From positions 1 to 64,000 of the forward strand of contig CAMHUC010000008.1 of assembly GCA_946188155.1 (NCBI GenBank): 64,000 bases of DNA, in the 5' to 3' direction. The position numbers and the translations under genes are program-made. The DNA comes from an uncultured bacterium. GTDB lineage: Bacteria; Bacteroidota; Bacteroidia; Bacteroidales; Bacteroidaceae. Below are positions 26,885 through 37,200 of the stretch, in pieces (position 1 is the first letter of the stretch; every line of letters starts with the position of its first letter). The notes under the pieces are model-generated. The model was not told the DNA's origin and searched no databases. It saw only the letters and a program-made list of their open reading frames with translations.

Positions 26885-29101
26885 TTACTCTGCCCTCATT
26901 TCCATCGGATACTTGCCGTACTGCTGCTTGAAACACTTGGAGAAGTAGCCCGGCGTTCCGAAGCCCACCTCGTAGGCAATCTCGTTGACCGTCTTGGTGG
27001 TGGTCTGAAGCAGTGTGTGGCCTCGCTGCAGGCGCATCTGGCGGAGCAGCTCCACGGGCGAGAGCCCCGTGAGGGCCTTCACCTTGCGATACAGCTGCAC
27101 CCGGCTCAGTCCCAGCTCCTCGCCCAGCTCGTCCATCTTCAGGTTGGGGTTGGCCATGTTCTTCAGGATGGCCTCCTTCACCGCGTCGGCGAAGAGCTTG
27201 TCTTGGGAGCTTCTTTTGGGGAGGGTGGATGGTTCATTCTGCTGGATGATGGAGGGTTCTTTTAGCCCTCCGTCAACTTCTCCTCCCTCGAAGAGGTAGC
27301 GCAGTTGCTGGCGGCTCTTCACCAGGTTGTAGATGCGGGCTATCAGCAGGTCGGCATTGAAGGGCTTCGTCAGGTAGGCGTCGGCCCCGTGCTCGTAGCC
27401 CTCCATCTGCTGGGCCTCGGTGTCGCGTGCTGTCAGCAGTATGACGGGAATGTGGCTTGTCACGGTGTCCTCCTTCAGCCGCTGGCAGAACTCCAGGCCG
27501 TCCATGACGGGCATCATCACGTCGCTCACCACGATGTCGGGCACCATCTCGCGCGCTATCTTCAGGCCCAACTGTCCGTCGGCAGCCTCCAGCACGTAGA
27601 AGCGGTCGGAGAGCAGGGTCCGCAGGTAGTAGCGTATGTCGGCATTGTCGTCGACGACCAGTATGGAGGGCAGCTCTTCGGTATCTTCCTGTTTCATCAC
27701 TGCCAGGCGTGCCTCTTGTATGGTAGTCTCGGTAACTGGCTCTTGCTGTGCTGCCGTCTCGTCGCTCACCATCGCATTCATCTCCTTGCGGAAATTGAGT
27801 ACGCTCGATGTCACCGACTCTAACTGTTCGATGTTGCGCCCCACCACTTCCAGCAGTCCGCGGTCGTCGCCCTTCAGTCTGTCACCGTTGAGCAGTTCCT
27901 TCACAGGCCCTGCGATGAGCGTCAGCGGGGGCTTCAGCTGGTGACTGGCATTGGTGTAGAAGCGGGTCTGCTCCTCATTCAACTGCTTCTGCCGACGGTG
28001 GGCACGGCTTATCTGCTTGGCGGCGCGCCAGGTCATCAGCAGACCCACAATGAGCAGAACGATGCTCACCAGACTGGCTATGAGCACCCGGTGCTGGGTG
28101 TTATAGAGTCCGAAGTAGGCCTCCAGCTTGTCTTGTATGGTGATGAGCTCTTCGCCCTGCTCCATCAGTTCCTGGCTGTAGAGGGCTATCATGTCCACGT
28201 TGTCGGGCGTTATCATCATGCCGTTCAGATAGTTCTCGCGCTTGTAGGGCTTGCCCTCCAAGATGTCGAGTGCCAGGCGGATGATCTTCTCGCCATGCGT
28301 GGGATAGATGCAAGTGCCGGCCAGACGGCCCTGCTGCACAGCCTCAATGCCCTCGCCGGGGCCTGGCAAGCCATCGACGCCGATGATCTTCACCTGCCCT
28401 TCCATCTTGGCAGCCTTGACGGCACGGTAGGCCCCCATGGCCATGAAGTCGCTGTGGCAGAACACCACGTCGGGCCGTCGGCCGGCCTTCAGTTCCTTGG
28501 CAACGATGTCGCCGGTGTGGTGGTCGTCCCAGTCGCCCAGGATGCAGGTATAGTTGATTTCGGGGTGCTGCCTGATGGTGGCCTCGAAGCCTTTGTGGCG
28601 GTCGGCTGCGGGCGAGGTGGTCTGCAGGGCGGCAATCTCCAGCACGCGCCGGTCATCGGTCTGGGCGGCCAGCGCGGCGGCATAGCTGGCAGCCTGTCTG
28701 CCCACGGCCACGTTGTCGCCGCCAATAAAGGCGGTATAGTCGTCGGTCTCTGCCTTTCGGTCGAAGAGTATCACCGGCACGCCCTTCTGCCGTGTGCGCT
28801 TCAGGGCGTCGGCCACTTCGCCATATTCGTTGGGGGCCACCACCAGCAGGTCGTAGTCGGCGGCTGCCAGACTGTCTATCTGTCGCACCTGTACGGCAGA
28901 GATGTCGTGACAGTTGAAGATGCTCACCTCGACGTGCTGTTCGTACAGGTGCTGGGCGGCCAGCAGCTCGTTGTTGAGCTTGCTGCGCCAGTTGCCTTCC
29001 GAACACTGCAGCACGCCGATGCGGTAACTGTGCTGCGAGCTGCATGATGCAGTGAGGAGCACCGCTGCTAATAATATAAGGTATAGAGTTGTTCTACGCA
29101 T
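26885..29101 (-). CDS. Hybrid sensor-regulator A, without HATPase domain
   Basis: 738 residues from ATG 29101 (the frame opens at a GTG three codons earlier). Signal peptide 1-20; type I periplasmic sugar-binding domain about 25-320 (RIGVLQCSEGNWRSKLN, LLVVAPNEYGEV, VIGG-like turn, IIGVDGLPG); membrane segment 339-357; H-box FYTNASHQLKPPLTL with His387; receiver 478-595 with Asp527 (VVSDVMMPVMDG); AraC domain 640-738 (LSRVQLYRKVKALTG). The canonical hybrid two-component system has a HATPase_c domain between the H-box and the receiver. Here only about 60 linker residues are found, with no N, G1 or G2 box. It should therefore need another kinase or signal without phosphorylation. It lies next to PUL 1 and presumably senses fructose or a fructan product. 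Confidence 0.88.
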   Translation of the reverse strand: MRRTTLYLILLAAVLLTASCSSQHSYRIGVLQCSEGNWRSKLNNELLAAQHLYEQHVEVSIFNCHDISAVQVRQIDSLAAADYDLLVVAPNEYGEVADALKRTRQKGVPVILFDRKAETDDYTAFIGGDNVAVGRQAASYAAALAAQTDDRRVLEIAALQTTSPAADRHKGFEATIRQHPEINYTCILGDWDDHHTGDIVAKELKAGRRPDVVFCHSDFMAMGAYRAVKAAKMEGQVKIIGVDGLPGPGEGIEAVQQGRLAGTCIYPTHGEKIIRLALDILEGKPYKRENYLNGMMITPDNVDMIALYSQELMEQGEELITIQDKLEAYFGLYNTQHRVLIASLVSIVLLIVGLLMTWRAAKQISRAHRRQKQLNEEQTRFYTNASHQLKPPLTLIAGPVKELLNGDRLKGDDRGLLEVVGRNIEQLESVTSSVLNFRKEMNAMVSDETAAQQEPVTETTIQEARLAVMKQEDTEELPSILVVDDNADIRYYLRTLLSDRFYVLEAADGQLGLKIAREMVPDIVVSDVMMPVMDGLEFCQRLKEDTVTSHIPVILLTARDTEAQQMEGYEHGADAYLTKPFNADLLIARIYNLVKSRQQLRYLFEGGEVDGGLKEPSIIQQNEPSTLPKRSSQDKLFADAVKEAILKNMANPNLKMDELGEELGLSRVQLYRKVKALTGLSPVELLRQMRLQRGHTLLQTTTKTVNEIAYEVGFGTPGYFSKCFKQQYGKYPMEMRAE

Positions 29102-29127
29102 GATGTCCACATAACACGATTTGCGGA

Positions 29128-29157
29128 CAAAGGTACGAAAAAAAAGTCAATCGGCAA
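29128..29157 (-). promoter_or_regulatory. Promoter of sensor-regulator A
   Basis: TTG at 29155-29157, 19 bases, TACCTTTG at 29128-29135 (minus strand). Leader of about 20 bases. No 21-base operator here. Confidence 0.7.
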
Positions 29158-29174
29158 CGGAAAACGAAAAAAAA

Positions 29175-29206
29175 CTGTAGGCCGCGAATCACTTCGAGGC
29201 CTACAG
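29175..29206 (-). terminator. Terminator of PUL 2 operon
   Basis: Perfect 9-base stem CTGTAGGCC/GGCCTACAG, followed on the minus strand by a run of eight T. It is 46 bases after the GH32 stop and 18 bases upstream of the promoter of sensor-regulator A. Confidence 0.85.
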
Positions 29207-29251
29207 GTCTAAAAAGATTACTAACTATACTAACTACTGACTAAACTAAAC

Positions 29252-30880
29252 TTATCTTATCGTAGACACTCGTACATCGCTGACGGTGACCGTTCCGCCG
29301 TAGTTGTTGATGCTCCAGCAGTTCTTCTGGATACCGTAGATGCGCTGGGTGTAGCAGACGTTGTCGTTGATGTACATCACCATGACGGAGTTGTCGGTAT
29401 AGATGTCTATCTTGTAGGTGTTGTCTGCCGGGCGCTCGAACCAGTAGCCGTCGATGCCGTCGACGAATCCCTGTCCTTCCTCGCCTTCCTGCTCGAAGTT
29501 CACCTTGCGGTGGTTCTCGTCCTCAGGGTTGACGACCATGGTGTAGTACTTCTTCGCGTCGGTGCTGCGCACCATCGAGATGCCGAACTTATCCCACGGG
29601 TTGGAGGTCTTGACAGTCAGGGTGATGTGGTTAGAGGTGCCCAGGCGGTTGAAGAGCACGTAGGCACCGTCGCCAGAGAGCGTGCCGCCGCTGAAGCCCT
29701 GCGATGCCATCACGTTGACGGGCTGCTCCTGGGTGTACTTGGCAGCCATGGCGGGCACGGCACCGAGGGTGAGCGTACCGTCGCTGTGCTGTATGACCTT
29801 GTGGCAGACGAGTGCTCCCGACCAGTTGGGCTCGTTGCCGTCGCCACCGCCCACGCTGACGTTCATCTCGTCGATGTCGCCGCCAGTGCGGTAGGGGCAC
29901 CATCCCCAGATGTAGCGGTCGGTGCCGTTGGAGGCTGTCTTGCCGGCATAGAAGGCACGGGTGTCGAGCACGCCCTCATGGCCGTCCTTGGGCCAGTTGG
30001 CGCCGGGGTCGTTGAAGCAGGCCTTGAGGGCCTCGTAACTGTCGGCCATCATGTACTTCACCTTGCGGCTCCACGAGGTGCGGTAACTCTCGCTGTAGAC
30101 GAGATACCAGTACTGGCCCATCTTAAAGATGTCGGGGCATTCGAGCATGCGGTCCCAGATCATGTTGAACGAGCCGACGTGCTCCCACGACTTCATGTCG
30201 CTCGACTTGAACTCGGCAAACTTGGGGTCGCCGCCCCATACGGGTCGCGTGGCGATGACCATGCGGTACTGTCCGTCGTCGGCCACGAAGATCTGCGGGT
30301 CGCGGAAGTCGACAGAGGAGTAGTCGTAGTCGGGGCCGTTGAGTTGCCAGAGGGGGTCTTTCGTCCAGGTCTTGAAGTCGGGCGACGTGGCGCGCATCAC
30401 TACCTCGGTGTACTTAGCCTGCGGGTTGTGGCCGGTGTAGTAGATGTAGTAGAGACCGTCGTTCTCGTTGTAGTAGCAGCAGCCGGTGCCGAGGGCGGCA
30501 TCCTGCTGAAAGTCGTTGGTGCCCACGGGTAGCAGTTCGCCGAGCGACTGGTAGTTGCAGCCGTCGGTGGTCTGCACGGCCCAGATGGGGTGGTAGCGGT
30601 AGGCGGCGTTGTTGACGTACTCCTGTAGGTAGAGCACGCGGAAGGCACCGGCCTTCTGGTCGTAGAAGGGCATCGGGTCTCCTACACGCCCGATGGCGGG
30701 CGTGTAGTAGGTGGAGAGGCCGGTCTCGTCGGTGGGGATGAAGCGGGTGGTGGTGCCTGCCCAGTCCTTGGCGGGGTCGCCGGTGATGGTGTCGTCGCTG
30801 CAGGAGGCGAAGAGGGGGACTGCGGAGATACCGCAGTATACTAAACCTGCACGGAGGGTTTTTAATATCTTGTTCACCAT
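29252..30880 (-). CDS. GH32-family glycoside hydrolase lipoprotein (PUL 2)
   Basis: 542 residues. Lipoprotein signal MVNKILKTLRAGLVYCGISA...FASCS. Five-bladed propeller about 40-390 with a probable nucleophile in GRVGDPMPFYD, the transition-state stabiliser in DFRDPQIF and the acid/base in LECPDIF: the GH32 triad in the right order. The C-terminal beta-sandwich (400-542; WFERPADNTYKIDIY) recalls DUF4975. It should cut fructan on the cell surface; the signal suggests a lipid-anchored endo-acting or surface enzyme (inferred). It is the last gene of the susC2-susD2-SGBP operon. Its signal codons contain hairpin 2. Confidence 0.82.
   Translation of the reverse strand: MVNKILKTLRAGLVYCGISAVPLFASCSDDTITGDPAKDWAGTTTRFIPTDETGLSTYYTPAIGRVGDPMPFYDQKAGAFRVLYLQEYVNNAAYRYHPIWAVQTTDGCNYQSLGELLPVGTNDFQQDAALGTGCCYYNENDGLYYIYYTGHNPQAKYTEVVMRATSPDFKTWTKDPLWQLNGPDYDYSSVDFRDPQIFVADDGQYRMVIATRPVWGGDPKFAEFKSSDMKSWEHVGSFNMIWDRMLECPDIFKMGQYWYLVYSESYRTSWSRKVKYMMADSYEALKACFNDPGANWPKDGHEGVLDTRAFYAGKTASNGTDRYIWGWCPYRTGGDIDEMNVSVGGGDGNEPNWSGALVCHKVIQHSDGTLTLGAVPAMAAKYTQEQPVNVMASQGFSGGTLSGDGAYVLFNRLGTSNHITLTVKTSNPWDKFGISMVRSTDAKKYYTMVVNPEDENHRKVNFEQEGEEGQGFVDGIDGYWFERPADNTYKIDIYTDNSVMVMYINDNVCYTQRIYGIQKNCWSINNYGGTVTVSDVRVSTIR
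30819..30837 (-). other. Signal-peptide hairpin 2
   Basis: Plus-strand sequence ACTGCGG-AGATA-CCGCAGT. Relative to hairpin 1 the innermost pair is flipped. Confidence 0.7.
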
Positions 30881-30982
30881 ACTATTTACGATTTTAGTAT
30901 TTATTATTTATGATTTATTTACGATTTTATGATTTGGCTGTTTACCGTGTCCACGGGAGAGCGGTAGCAAATTCTTCACTCT

Positions 30983-32383
30983 TCATTTACCTAAGTACTC
31001 GAGGGCGTTGAGCATGATTCGGCCCATGTTGTCGTGATAGACGGAGGTGTAGGGCGTGGGCGAGTTCCAGTCGAAGAGGCCGGTGCCGAAGCAGATGATG
31101 CCGCCCTTTCCGAACTCACCGTTGGCGTTGGGGAGTTCCCACGAACTGACGGTGTTGTCGCCGCCGAGGGGACGTGCGCCGGTGCGCTCCTTGAACACGT
31201 CGACGGTCTTGTAGTCATCCCAGAAGGCGTACTGGGCCGTGGTGTTACAGATGGTGTAGCCGTTGTCGAGGGTGTAGACGGCATTGTCGGCAGCACCGGG
31301 ATAGGTGGTCAGTCCCTGCCACAGCGGGTGTGTGATGTCGTAGGCGTAGAAGTGCCAGGGGTCGTCGCCCATCAGGTCGGAGCCTTCACCACCGCCGCCG
31401 CCCCAGCAGTTGTTGGGATAGGTGTCCTCAGGCATGGCGCCCAGTGCGATGGCGTAGTTGACGGCCGAGCGGCTCAGTACGAAGGCACCGCCGTTCTTCC
31501 AGAACTCCTTCATGCGCGGCAGGGCAGCCATGGCCTGCGTTTCCACGTCGACGAAACTGTTGTAGGTGCCGGGCATCGGACAGTGGCGGTGGTAGAAGAT
31601 CAGTCGGCAGCGGTCGAGCGAGATGGCTCCGCTGGCCATGTCGGCCCAGGAAGCGTATGCAGAGCCCTGCACGTTGGCGGTGAGCCACTTGGCGGCAGCC
31701 TTCTCCTCGTCGTTGAGCAGTTCTACGTTCTCTGCCTCGCCCACGAAGATGGCCACGGGGTTCTCAATCAGGGTGACGTAGACGGTGTAGACGTTAGATG
31801 CGGTATTGTCGGTGAGGGTGAGTTGGAAGGGCTCGGTGAAGTTGCCCTTAGTGCCGCTGACAGGACTGCACACGGCATCCTCGCTGCAGGTGGCCTCGAA
31901 GGTGGCGTTGGCCAGGTCGATGCCACTGTTGGCCATCACGCTGACGGTGACGGTCTTCTCCTCCTGGTTGATGGCGCCCTTGACACCTTCGAGCAGGAAG
32001 AGGGAGAGCAGGGCCTCGTCGTTGCGCACGGCAATCTGGTAGTCCATCCTCAGGTCGCCGTTGGCGACGCGGAGGTTCTTGTCGGCTTCGAGGTTGATGT
32101 GGTCGCCCACCTTGATGTTCGAGGTGGCACCGTTGGAGATACGGAGGGCCGTCACCTCCATGTCGCTCTTCTTGTCGAAGTCGGCGGGCACCTTCACTTT
32201 GATGAGTTTCTTCTCGGTGCTGATGGTGGCAGCGTACTGGCCGTTGAGGATGAGTTCCTCTACGAGGCACTCTCCGCCGACGTTGATGCTGCCGGTGTGG
32301 TCGTCGCTGCAGGAGGCGAGGGCTGCGGAAATACCGCAGCATACTAAACAAGCGCGGAGGATATTATATATCTTTGTATTCAT
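30983..32383 (-). CDS. DUF4960 surface glycan-binding lipoprotein (PUL 2)
   Basis: 466 residues from ATG 32383 (upstream in-frame start is only TTG). Lipoprotein signal MNTKIYNILRACLVCCGISA...ASCS. Two Ig-like modules (about 30-205; ISNGATSNIKVGDHINL, SGIDLANATFEATC) precede a DUF4960-type domain from about 210 (VAIFVGEAENVELLNDEEK, GGAFVLSRSAVNYA, IICFGTGLFDWN). It occupies the SGBP position between susD2 and the GH32 gene. The domain is more divergent than the other two. Hairpin 3 lies in its signal codons. Confidence 0.75.
   Translation of the reverse strand: MNTKIYNILRACLVCCGISAALASCSDDHTGSINVGGECLVEELILNGQYAATISTEKKLIKVKVPADFDKKSDMEVTALRISNGATSNIKVGDHINLEADKNLRVANGDLRMDYQIAVRNDEALLSLFLLEGVKGAINQEEKTVTVSVMANSGIDLANATFEATCSEDAVCSPVSGTKGNFTEPFQLTLTDNTASNVYTVYVTLIENPVAIFVGEAENVELLNDEEKAAAKWLTANVQGSAYASWADMASGAISLDRCRLIFYHRHCPMPGTYNSFVDVETQAMAALPRMKEFWKNGGAFVLSRSAVNYAIALGAMPEDTYPNNCWGGGGGEGSDLMGDDPWHFYAYDITHPLWQGLTTYPGAADNAVYTLDNGYTICNTTAQYAFWDDYKTVDVFKERTGARPLGGDNTVSSWELPNANGEFGKGGIICFGTGLFDWNSPTPYTSVYHDNMGRIMLNALEYLGK
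32322..32340 (-). other. Signal-peptide hairpin 3
   Basis: Plus-strand sequence GCTGCGG-AAATA-CCGCAGC. The outermost pair is G-C instead of A-T, a paired change that turns Tyr into Cys in the protein. Confidence 0.7.
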
Positions 32384-32421
32384 AATCTTCAATTATCAAT
32401 TATCAATTACCAATTATCAAT

Positions 32422-34182
32422 TTACCAATTGCCGCAGTTTTGAGTATAGTGGCCGTTGGAGGCAGAGATCTGCTGCTTGGGAATGGGCAGATACTCGTTC
32501 TTGTTGGCGGTGAACGTCGAACCGCTGAGGAAACTCATCGTTCGGCTCTCGTCGGTGTAGAACTTGTTGATGACGGTGGCGGCATCGCCCCAGCGCACGA
32601 GGTCGAAGAAGCGCTCATACTCCATGGCCATCTCCAGTCGGCGCTCCATCTTGACGATCTTCATGGCCTCGTCCTTGGTGTAACTGCCGGTGTAGCGGCT
32701 CACGGCGTAGCGCACCCCATACTTGTTGGGATAGCCGCTGACGATGCTGTTGGTCATCATGCCGATGGCACGGTCGCGCACCTGGTTGACCAGTTGGATG
32801 GCCTCCGTGGTCTGGTTGAGTTGAGCCAGTGCCTCGGCGCGCATCAGCAGCACGTCGGCATAGCGGAAGACGATGCGGTTCATCGACGATGCCCACTGGT
32901 TGTCGCAGTTGAAGAGGTAGACGTCGGTCAGTGCGGGGTCCACGTTCTGCTTGAGCGATACGAAGTATCCGTATGTGCCGCCGCTCCGGCTCCACGTGTT
33001 GGTCTCGGCCACCATGTAGTCGGGGTTGAACATATAGGGCGTGCCGGGCACGCCTACGGTGACGAAGAGGCGCGGGTCGACGGTCTGCGTGGAGCCTACA
33101 TAATAGTCGGTAGCGGCGAAGTCGTCGAGCATGGGCAGTCCGTCGGCCGTGGTGCGGTAGGCGTCAACCAGGTTGTGGGAAGGCTTGTAGAAGTCGTTGC
33201 CGGAGTCGTGTACCTTGGGGATGCAAGGCACGATGAGACGGTTGGAGAAGTTGAGGTTTCCGTAGACGGTACCGTCGTTCTTGGAGTACTGGATGGCCCA
33301 GATAGACTCCTTGCCGTTCTCATACTGCTCCTCGGGACGGAAGTTGTTGTGCAGGTCGCTCTCCAGACCGTAGTTGGCGTAGAGCGAGGGGTTGGTGTAC
33401 TCCACCACCTTCTGCAGGTCGGCATCGTTGATGCCCGTCACCTGATGGGTGTTGGCATCGTCCTGGCGGTATGCCTTGTAGAGATAGACCTTGGCCAGGA
33501 AGGCGGCAGCGGCGGCCTTCGTGGGGCGGCCCTTGTCGGCCTGCGTCACGGGCAGCACGGCGTAGGCATCCTCCAGGTCGTTGATGATCTGCTGCCAGCC
33601 CTCGTCGTTGGTGTATTCGGTGTTGGTGAGGTTGTTGTAGTCCTCTTCCTCCATGTTGGGCTTGTTGACGAAGGGTATTTTCTTGAACAGGCGCTTCATC
33701 TGGAAATGGCCGTAGGCACGCAGGAACTTCATCTCAGCGGTGCGCTGACGGATGGTGGCGTTCTCCTGGTCGGCCGTGGCCAGCACGTCGAGAGAGAGGG
33801 ATACGCGTGAGAGATACTTGTAGAAGCGCTCCCAGATGGATGAGAAGGGCCATGCCTCGGTGTCGAAGCCAATGCCCGTCTCGAGGTGGTGGAAGGGCTC
33901 ACCGTCGGAGAAGTTAGAGCCGCCCACGTAGGCATCGTCGCTGCGGGTGTCGTAGTTCCACAGTGAGAAGGAGGCGTTCATGTCCTCGATGGAGAGCAGG
34001 CCTGCGTAGGCGGAGATGAGCAGGTCGTCGATGTATTTGGGGTCCTTCACCTCGTCCTGTGTCAGCGTGGCCTGGGGCTTCTGCTCGTCGAGGAAGTTGG
34101 AGCAGGAGGCGAGGAGGGCGACTGCGGAAATACCGCAGTATACTAGACGGGTGCGGAATGTCTTATATATCTTGGTAATCAT
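32422..34182 (-). CDS. SusD/RagB-type nutrient-binding lipoprotein (PUL 2)
   Basis: 586 residues from ATG 34182 (the frame extends three codons to a TTG). Lipoprotein signal MITKIYKTFRTRLVYCGISA...LASCS. SusD hallmarks: FLDEQKPQATLTQDEV, FLRAYGHFQMKRLF, LLMRAEALAQLNQTTEAIQLVNQVRDRA, and KMERRLEMAMEYERFFDLVRWG. It pairs with the SusC at 34213-37323. A 7-base CAATTTT/CAATTCT array lies immediately before its start. Hairpin 4 is within the signal codons. Confidence 0.95.
   Translation of the reverse strand: MITKIYKTFRTRLVYCGISAVALLASCSNFLDEQKPQATLTQDEVKDPKYIDDLLISAYAGLLSIEDMNASFSLWNYDTRSDDAYVGGSNFSDGEPFHHLETGIGFDTEAWPFSSIWERFYKYLSRVSLSLDVLATADQENATIRQRTAEMKFLRAYGHFQMKRLFKKIPFVNKPNMEEEDYNNLTNTEYTNDEGWQQIINDLEDAYAVLPVTQADKGRPTKAAAAAFLAKVYLYKAYRQDDANTHQVTGINDADLQKVVEYTNPSLYANYGLESDLHNNFRPEEQYENGKESIWAIQYSKNDGTVYGNLNFSNRLIVPCIPKVHDSGNDFYKPSHNLVDAYRTTADGLPMLDDFAATDYYVGSTQTVDPRLFVTVGVPGTPYMFNPDYMVAETNTWSRSGGTYGYFVSLKQNVDPALTDVYLFNCDNQWASSMNRIVFRYADVLLMRAEALAQLNQTTEAIQLVNQVRDRAIGMMTNSIVSGYPNKYGVRYAVSRYTGSYTKDEAMKIVKMERRLEMAMEYERFFDLVRWGDAATVINKFYTDESRTMSFLSGSTFTANKNEYLPIPKQQISASNGHYTQNCGNW
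34121..34139 (-). other. Signal-peptide hairpin 4
   Basis: Plus-strand sequence ACTGCGG-AAATA-CCGCAGT. Confidence 0.7.
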
Positions 34183-34212
34183 AATTCTCAATTTTCAATT
34201 CTCAATTTTCAA

Positions 34213-37200
34213 TTAAAACGAAACGTTCAGTCCGAAGGTGAGGTTGAGGGGGATGGGATAGTTGAATCCTGGGTTCTCGGGGTCGGCACCGGAGAACTTG
34301 CTGCTCTTGATGGTGAGCAGGTTCTGGGCAGACAGGTAGAGGCGGATGCGCTTCATGCGGAGTTTCTGCGAGAACTTATCGGGCGCGTTGAAGCCCAGTT
34401 GTATGGTGCGCAGTTTAAGGTATGAGCCGTTCTCGATGTAGTAGGACGATACGCGGCCCTCGTTGTTGGTGTCCGAACTGGTCAGTGCGGGGATGTCGCT
34501 GCCGGGGTTGGCGGGGCTCCAGGCGTCGAGGGCTCGGATGCCCTTGTTCAGGTAGGGCACGTTGATGTTGGAGTTGGCCCAGAAGTCGGTCTGCGACTTG
34601 TAGCCACGGCAGTCCACATCGACGCCCTGCACACCCTGCCAGAACATGGTGAAGTCGAACTGCTTGTACTGCAGGTAGACGTTCAGGCCCCAGGTGAAGG
34701 CGGGCGTCGGGTCGTAGATCCAGTCCTGGTCGGCCTCGCTGATGCGTCCGTCGCCGTTGAGGTCCTTATAGCGGATGCGCCCCAGTCCGGCACCTTCCTG
34801 TGTGGCGTGGTTGTCGATCTCCTCCTGGCTCTTGAAGATGCCGTCGGCGATGTAGCCCACCTGTGCGCCCATCGGATGTCCCACGACACTCTTCACGCCG
34901 TTGCCGCCGAAGGTGCCCTTGGCAGCCACCGTCTCGGGCAGCTTGGTGATCTCGTTGGTGTAGCGGCTGATGTTACCGTTGATGTCCCACGAGAAGCCAC
35001 TCTCCAGTTTGTGGCGGTAGCCCACGGAGAGTTCCCAACCCATGTTCTTCATCTCGCCGGCATTGATCCACTTCGAGGCACCCTCGCCCATGGCACCGAT
35101 GCCGTCCATCGGCAGCAGGATGTCCTTCGTCATCTTGTGGAACCAGTCGAGGCTTCCGTAGATCTCGTTGCGCAGCAGGGCGAAGTCGAGACCGATGTTG
35201 TGCTGCGTGGTGGTCTCCCACTTGATGTCATCGTTGCCTCGCTGTGAGCGCACGTAGCCGTTGGCCAGTTGATAGCCGCCGTTGGAGCCGGTGATGTCGT
35301 AGGAGGAACCAGCCTGTCCGCTGCCCCAGAGGCCGGTAGATACTACAGCCTGATAGAGGGTGTAGCGGGCGGTGTTCGAGATCTCCTGGTTACCGGTCTG
35401 TCCCCACGAGTAGCGCAGTTTCAGGTCGTCGAGCCACGAACTGGCCTTCTGCATGAACTTCTCCTGCGAGATGCGCCAGCCGAGCGAGACGGAGGGGAAG
35501 GTACCATACTGGTTGTTCGAACCGAAGCGGCTCGAGCCGTCGCGGCGTATCGTGATGCTGCCCATATAGCGGTCGTCGTAGGTGTAGTTCACCTTGCCGA
35601 AGTACGACAGCAGGGAGAATCCGTTGCCCGAGCCCTCAGCCAACTGTCGCCCGGCACCTGCCGAAGGCCACATGTAGTCTGTGTTGAGGATGGCCAGGTC
35701 GTAGCGCTTGGACGAGTTCCACTTGTAGTCCTGGCGGTTCACCTCCATACCAATCATGGCATCGCCACGGTGCTTGCCAATCTCGAGGTTATAGGTGGCG
35801 ATGGCGTTCCACATCCAGCGCATCCAGTGCTCCTGCTTGCTCTCCACGGCCGTGTCGGTGCGCTTCATCTTACCGTTGGCGATGGGGTAGGTGAAGAAGC
35901 GCTGCTCCTTCTGCGTGTAGTCCATGCCGAGGGTGGAGCGGATCATGAAGCCCTTGAAGGGCATGATGCTGATGTGGGCATCGCCGAAGGTGCGCCACTG
36001 GGTGTACTCGTTATCCTTATTATTATAGAGCAGGCTGAGGGGGTTCTCACGCTCGGAGTAGGCACCGAGGGCCTGTGCGTACTCACCGTTCTCGGCGTAG
36101 ATGGGGAAGTTGGGGTTGAACTCCAGGGCATTCTCCAGTATGCCGCCAGGGGCATCGACGCCCTTGGTGCGGTTGATGGTGAAGTTCTCGCCGATGACGA
36201 CCTTGCCGTCGAACAGTTTGTAGTCGGCATTGGCACGGGCGGAGAGACGGCTGAACTGCGAGTCCTTGATAGTACCCTTGTTGCCGTAGTAGCCCATCGA
36301 GAAGAAGGCGCTGCCCTTCTCCGAGCCGTTGCTGACGCTGACGTTGTACTGCTGTACGATGCCCGTGCGTGTGATCTCCTTGAACCAGTCGGTGTCGCCG
36401 GCTCGCACGGTGGCATTGTCGTCGAGGAACATGTTCATCGTCATGCCGTTGAGCATGGGATGGCCTGCGGCGTCGTAGGTCCAGTCGAAGTTGTAGCCCA
36501 GGTTGTTGTTATTGGGGTTCAGACCGTCGTTGACGGAGGCCTGCCAGAAGGCGCGTCCCCACTGGCTGGCGTTCATGGTCTCTATCTTGTTGGTGTAGAG
36601 CGAGGCGGCCACGGATGCGTCGAAGTTGACCTTCACCTTGCCGTCCTTGCCCTTCTTGGTGGTGATGATGATCACACCGTTGGCAGCGCGGCTACCGTAG
36701 ATAGAGGCCGAGGCGGCATCCTTCAGAACCTGGATCGACTCGATGTCGTTGCCGTTGAGTTCGTGCATGCCCGACTTGGTGGGCACGCCGTCGATGATGT
36801 AGAGCGGGTCGTTGTCGTTGAGCGTGCCGATACCGCGGATGCGTACGGTGGCAGCACCGCTCGGGTTACCGTCGGCCTGGATGTTCATGCCCGGCACGCG
36901 GCCCTGCAGGGCCTTCATCGGGTTGTTCTCATTCTGCTTGGCCAGTTCGTTGACGCTCACCACCGAGACGGCACCCGTCAGGTCGGCCTTGCGCTGGGTG
37001 GTGTAGCCCGTGACGACCACCTCCTCCAGTGAGAGGGCATCGTCCTGCATGGTGACGGTCATGCCATTCTGGGCCTGCACCTCCTGCGTCAGATAGCCGA
37101 TGTAGGAGATGACGAGGGTGGCCCCCTGGTTGACCTTGATCTTGAAGTTACCGTCGAAATCGGTCACGGTGCCGTTCGACGTTCCTTTCTCCATCACCGT

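Noticed and set aside
35269..37032. 587-codon open frame on the plus strand
   Set aside because: It is antisense to an intact susC gene with full protein motifs; high GC leaves the opposite strand open. The same applies to other long plus-strand frames across 20-49 kb.
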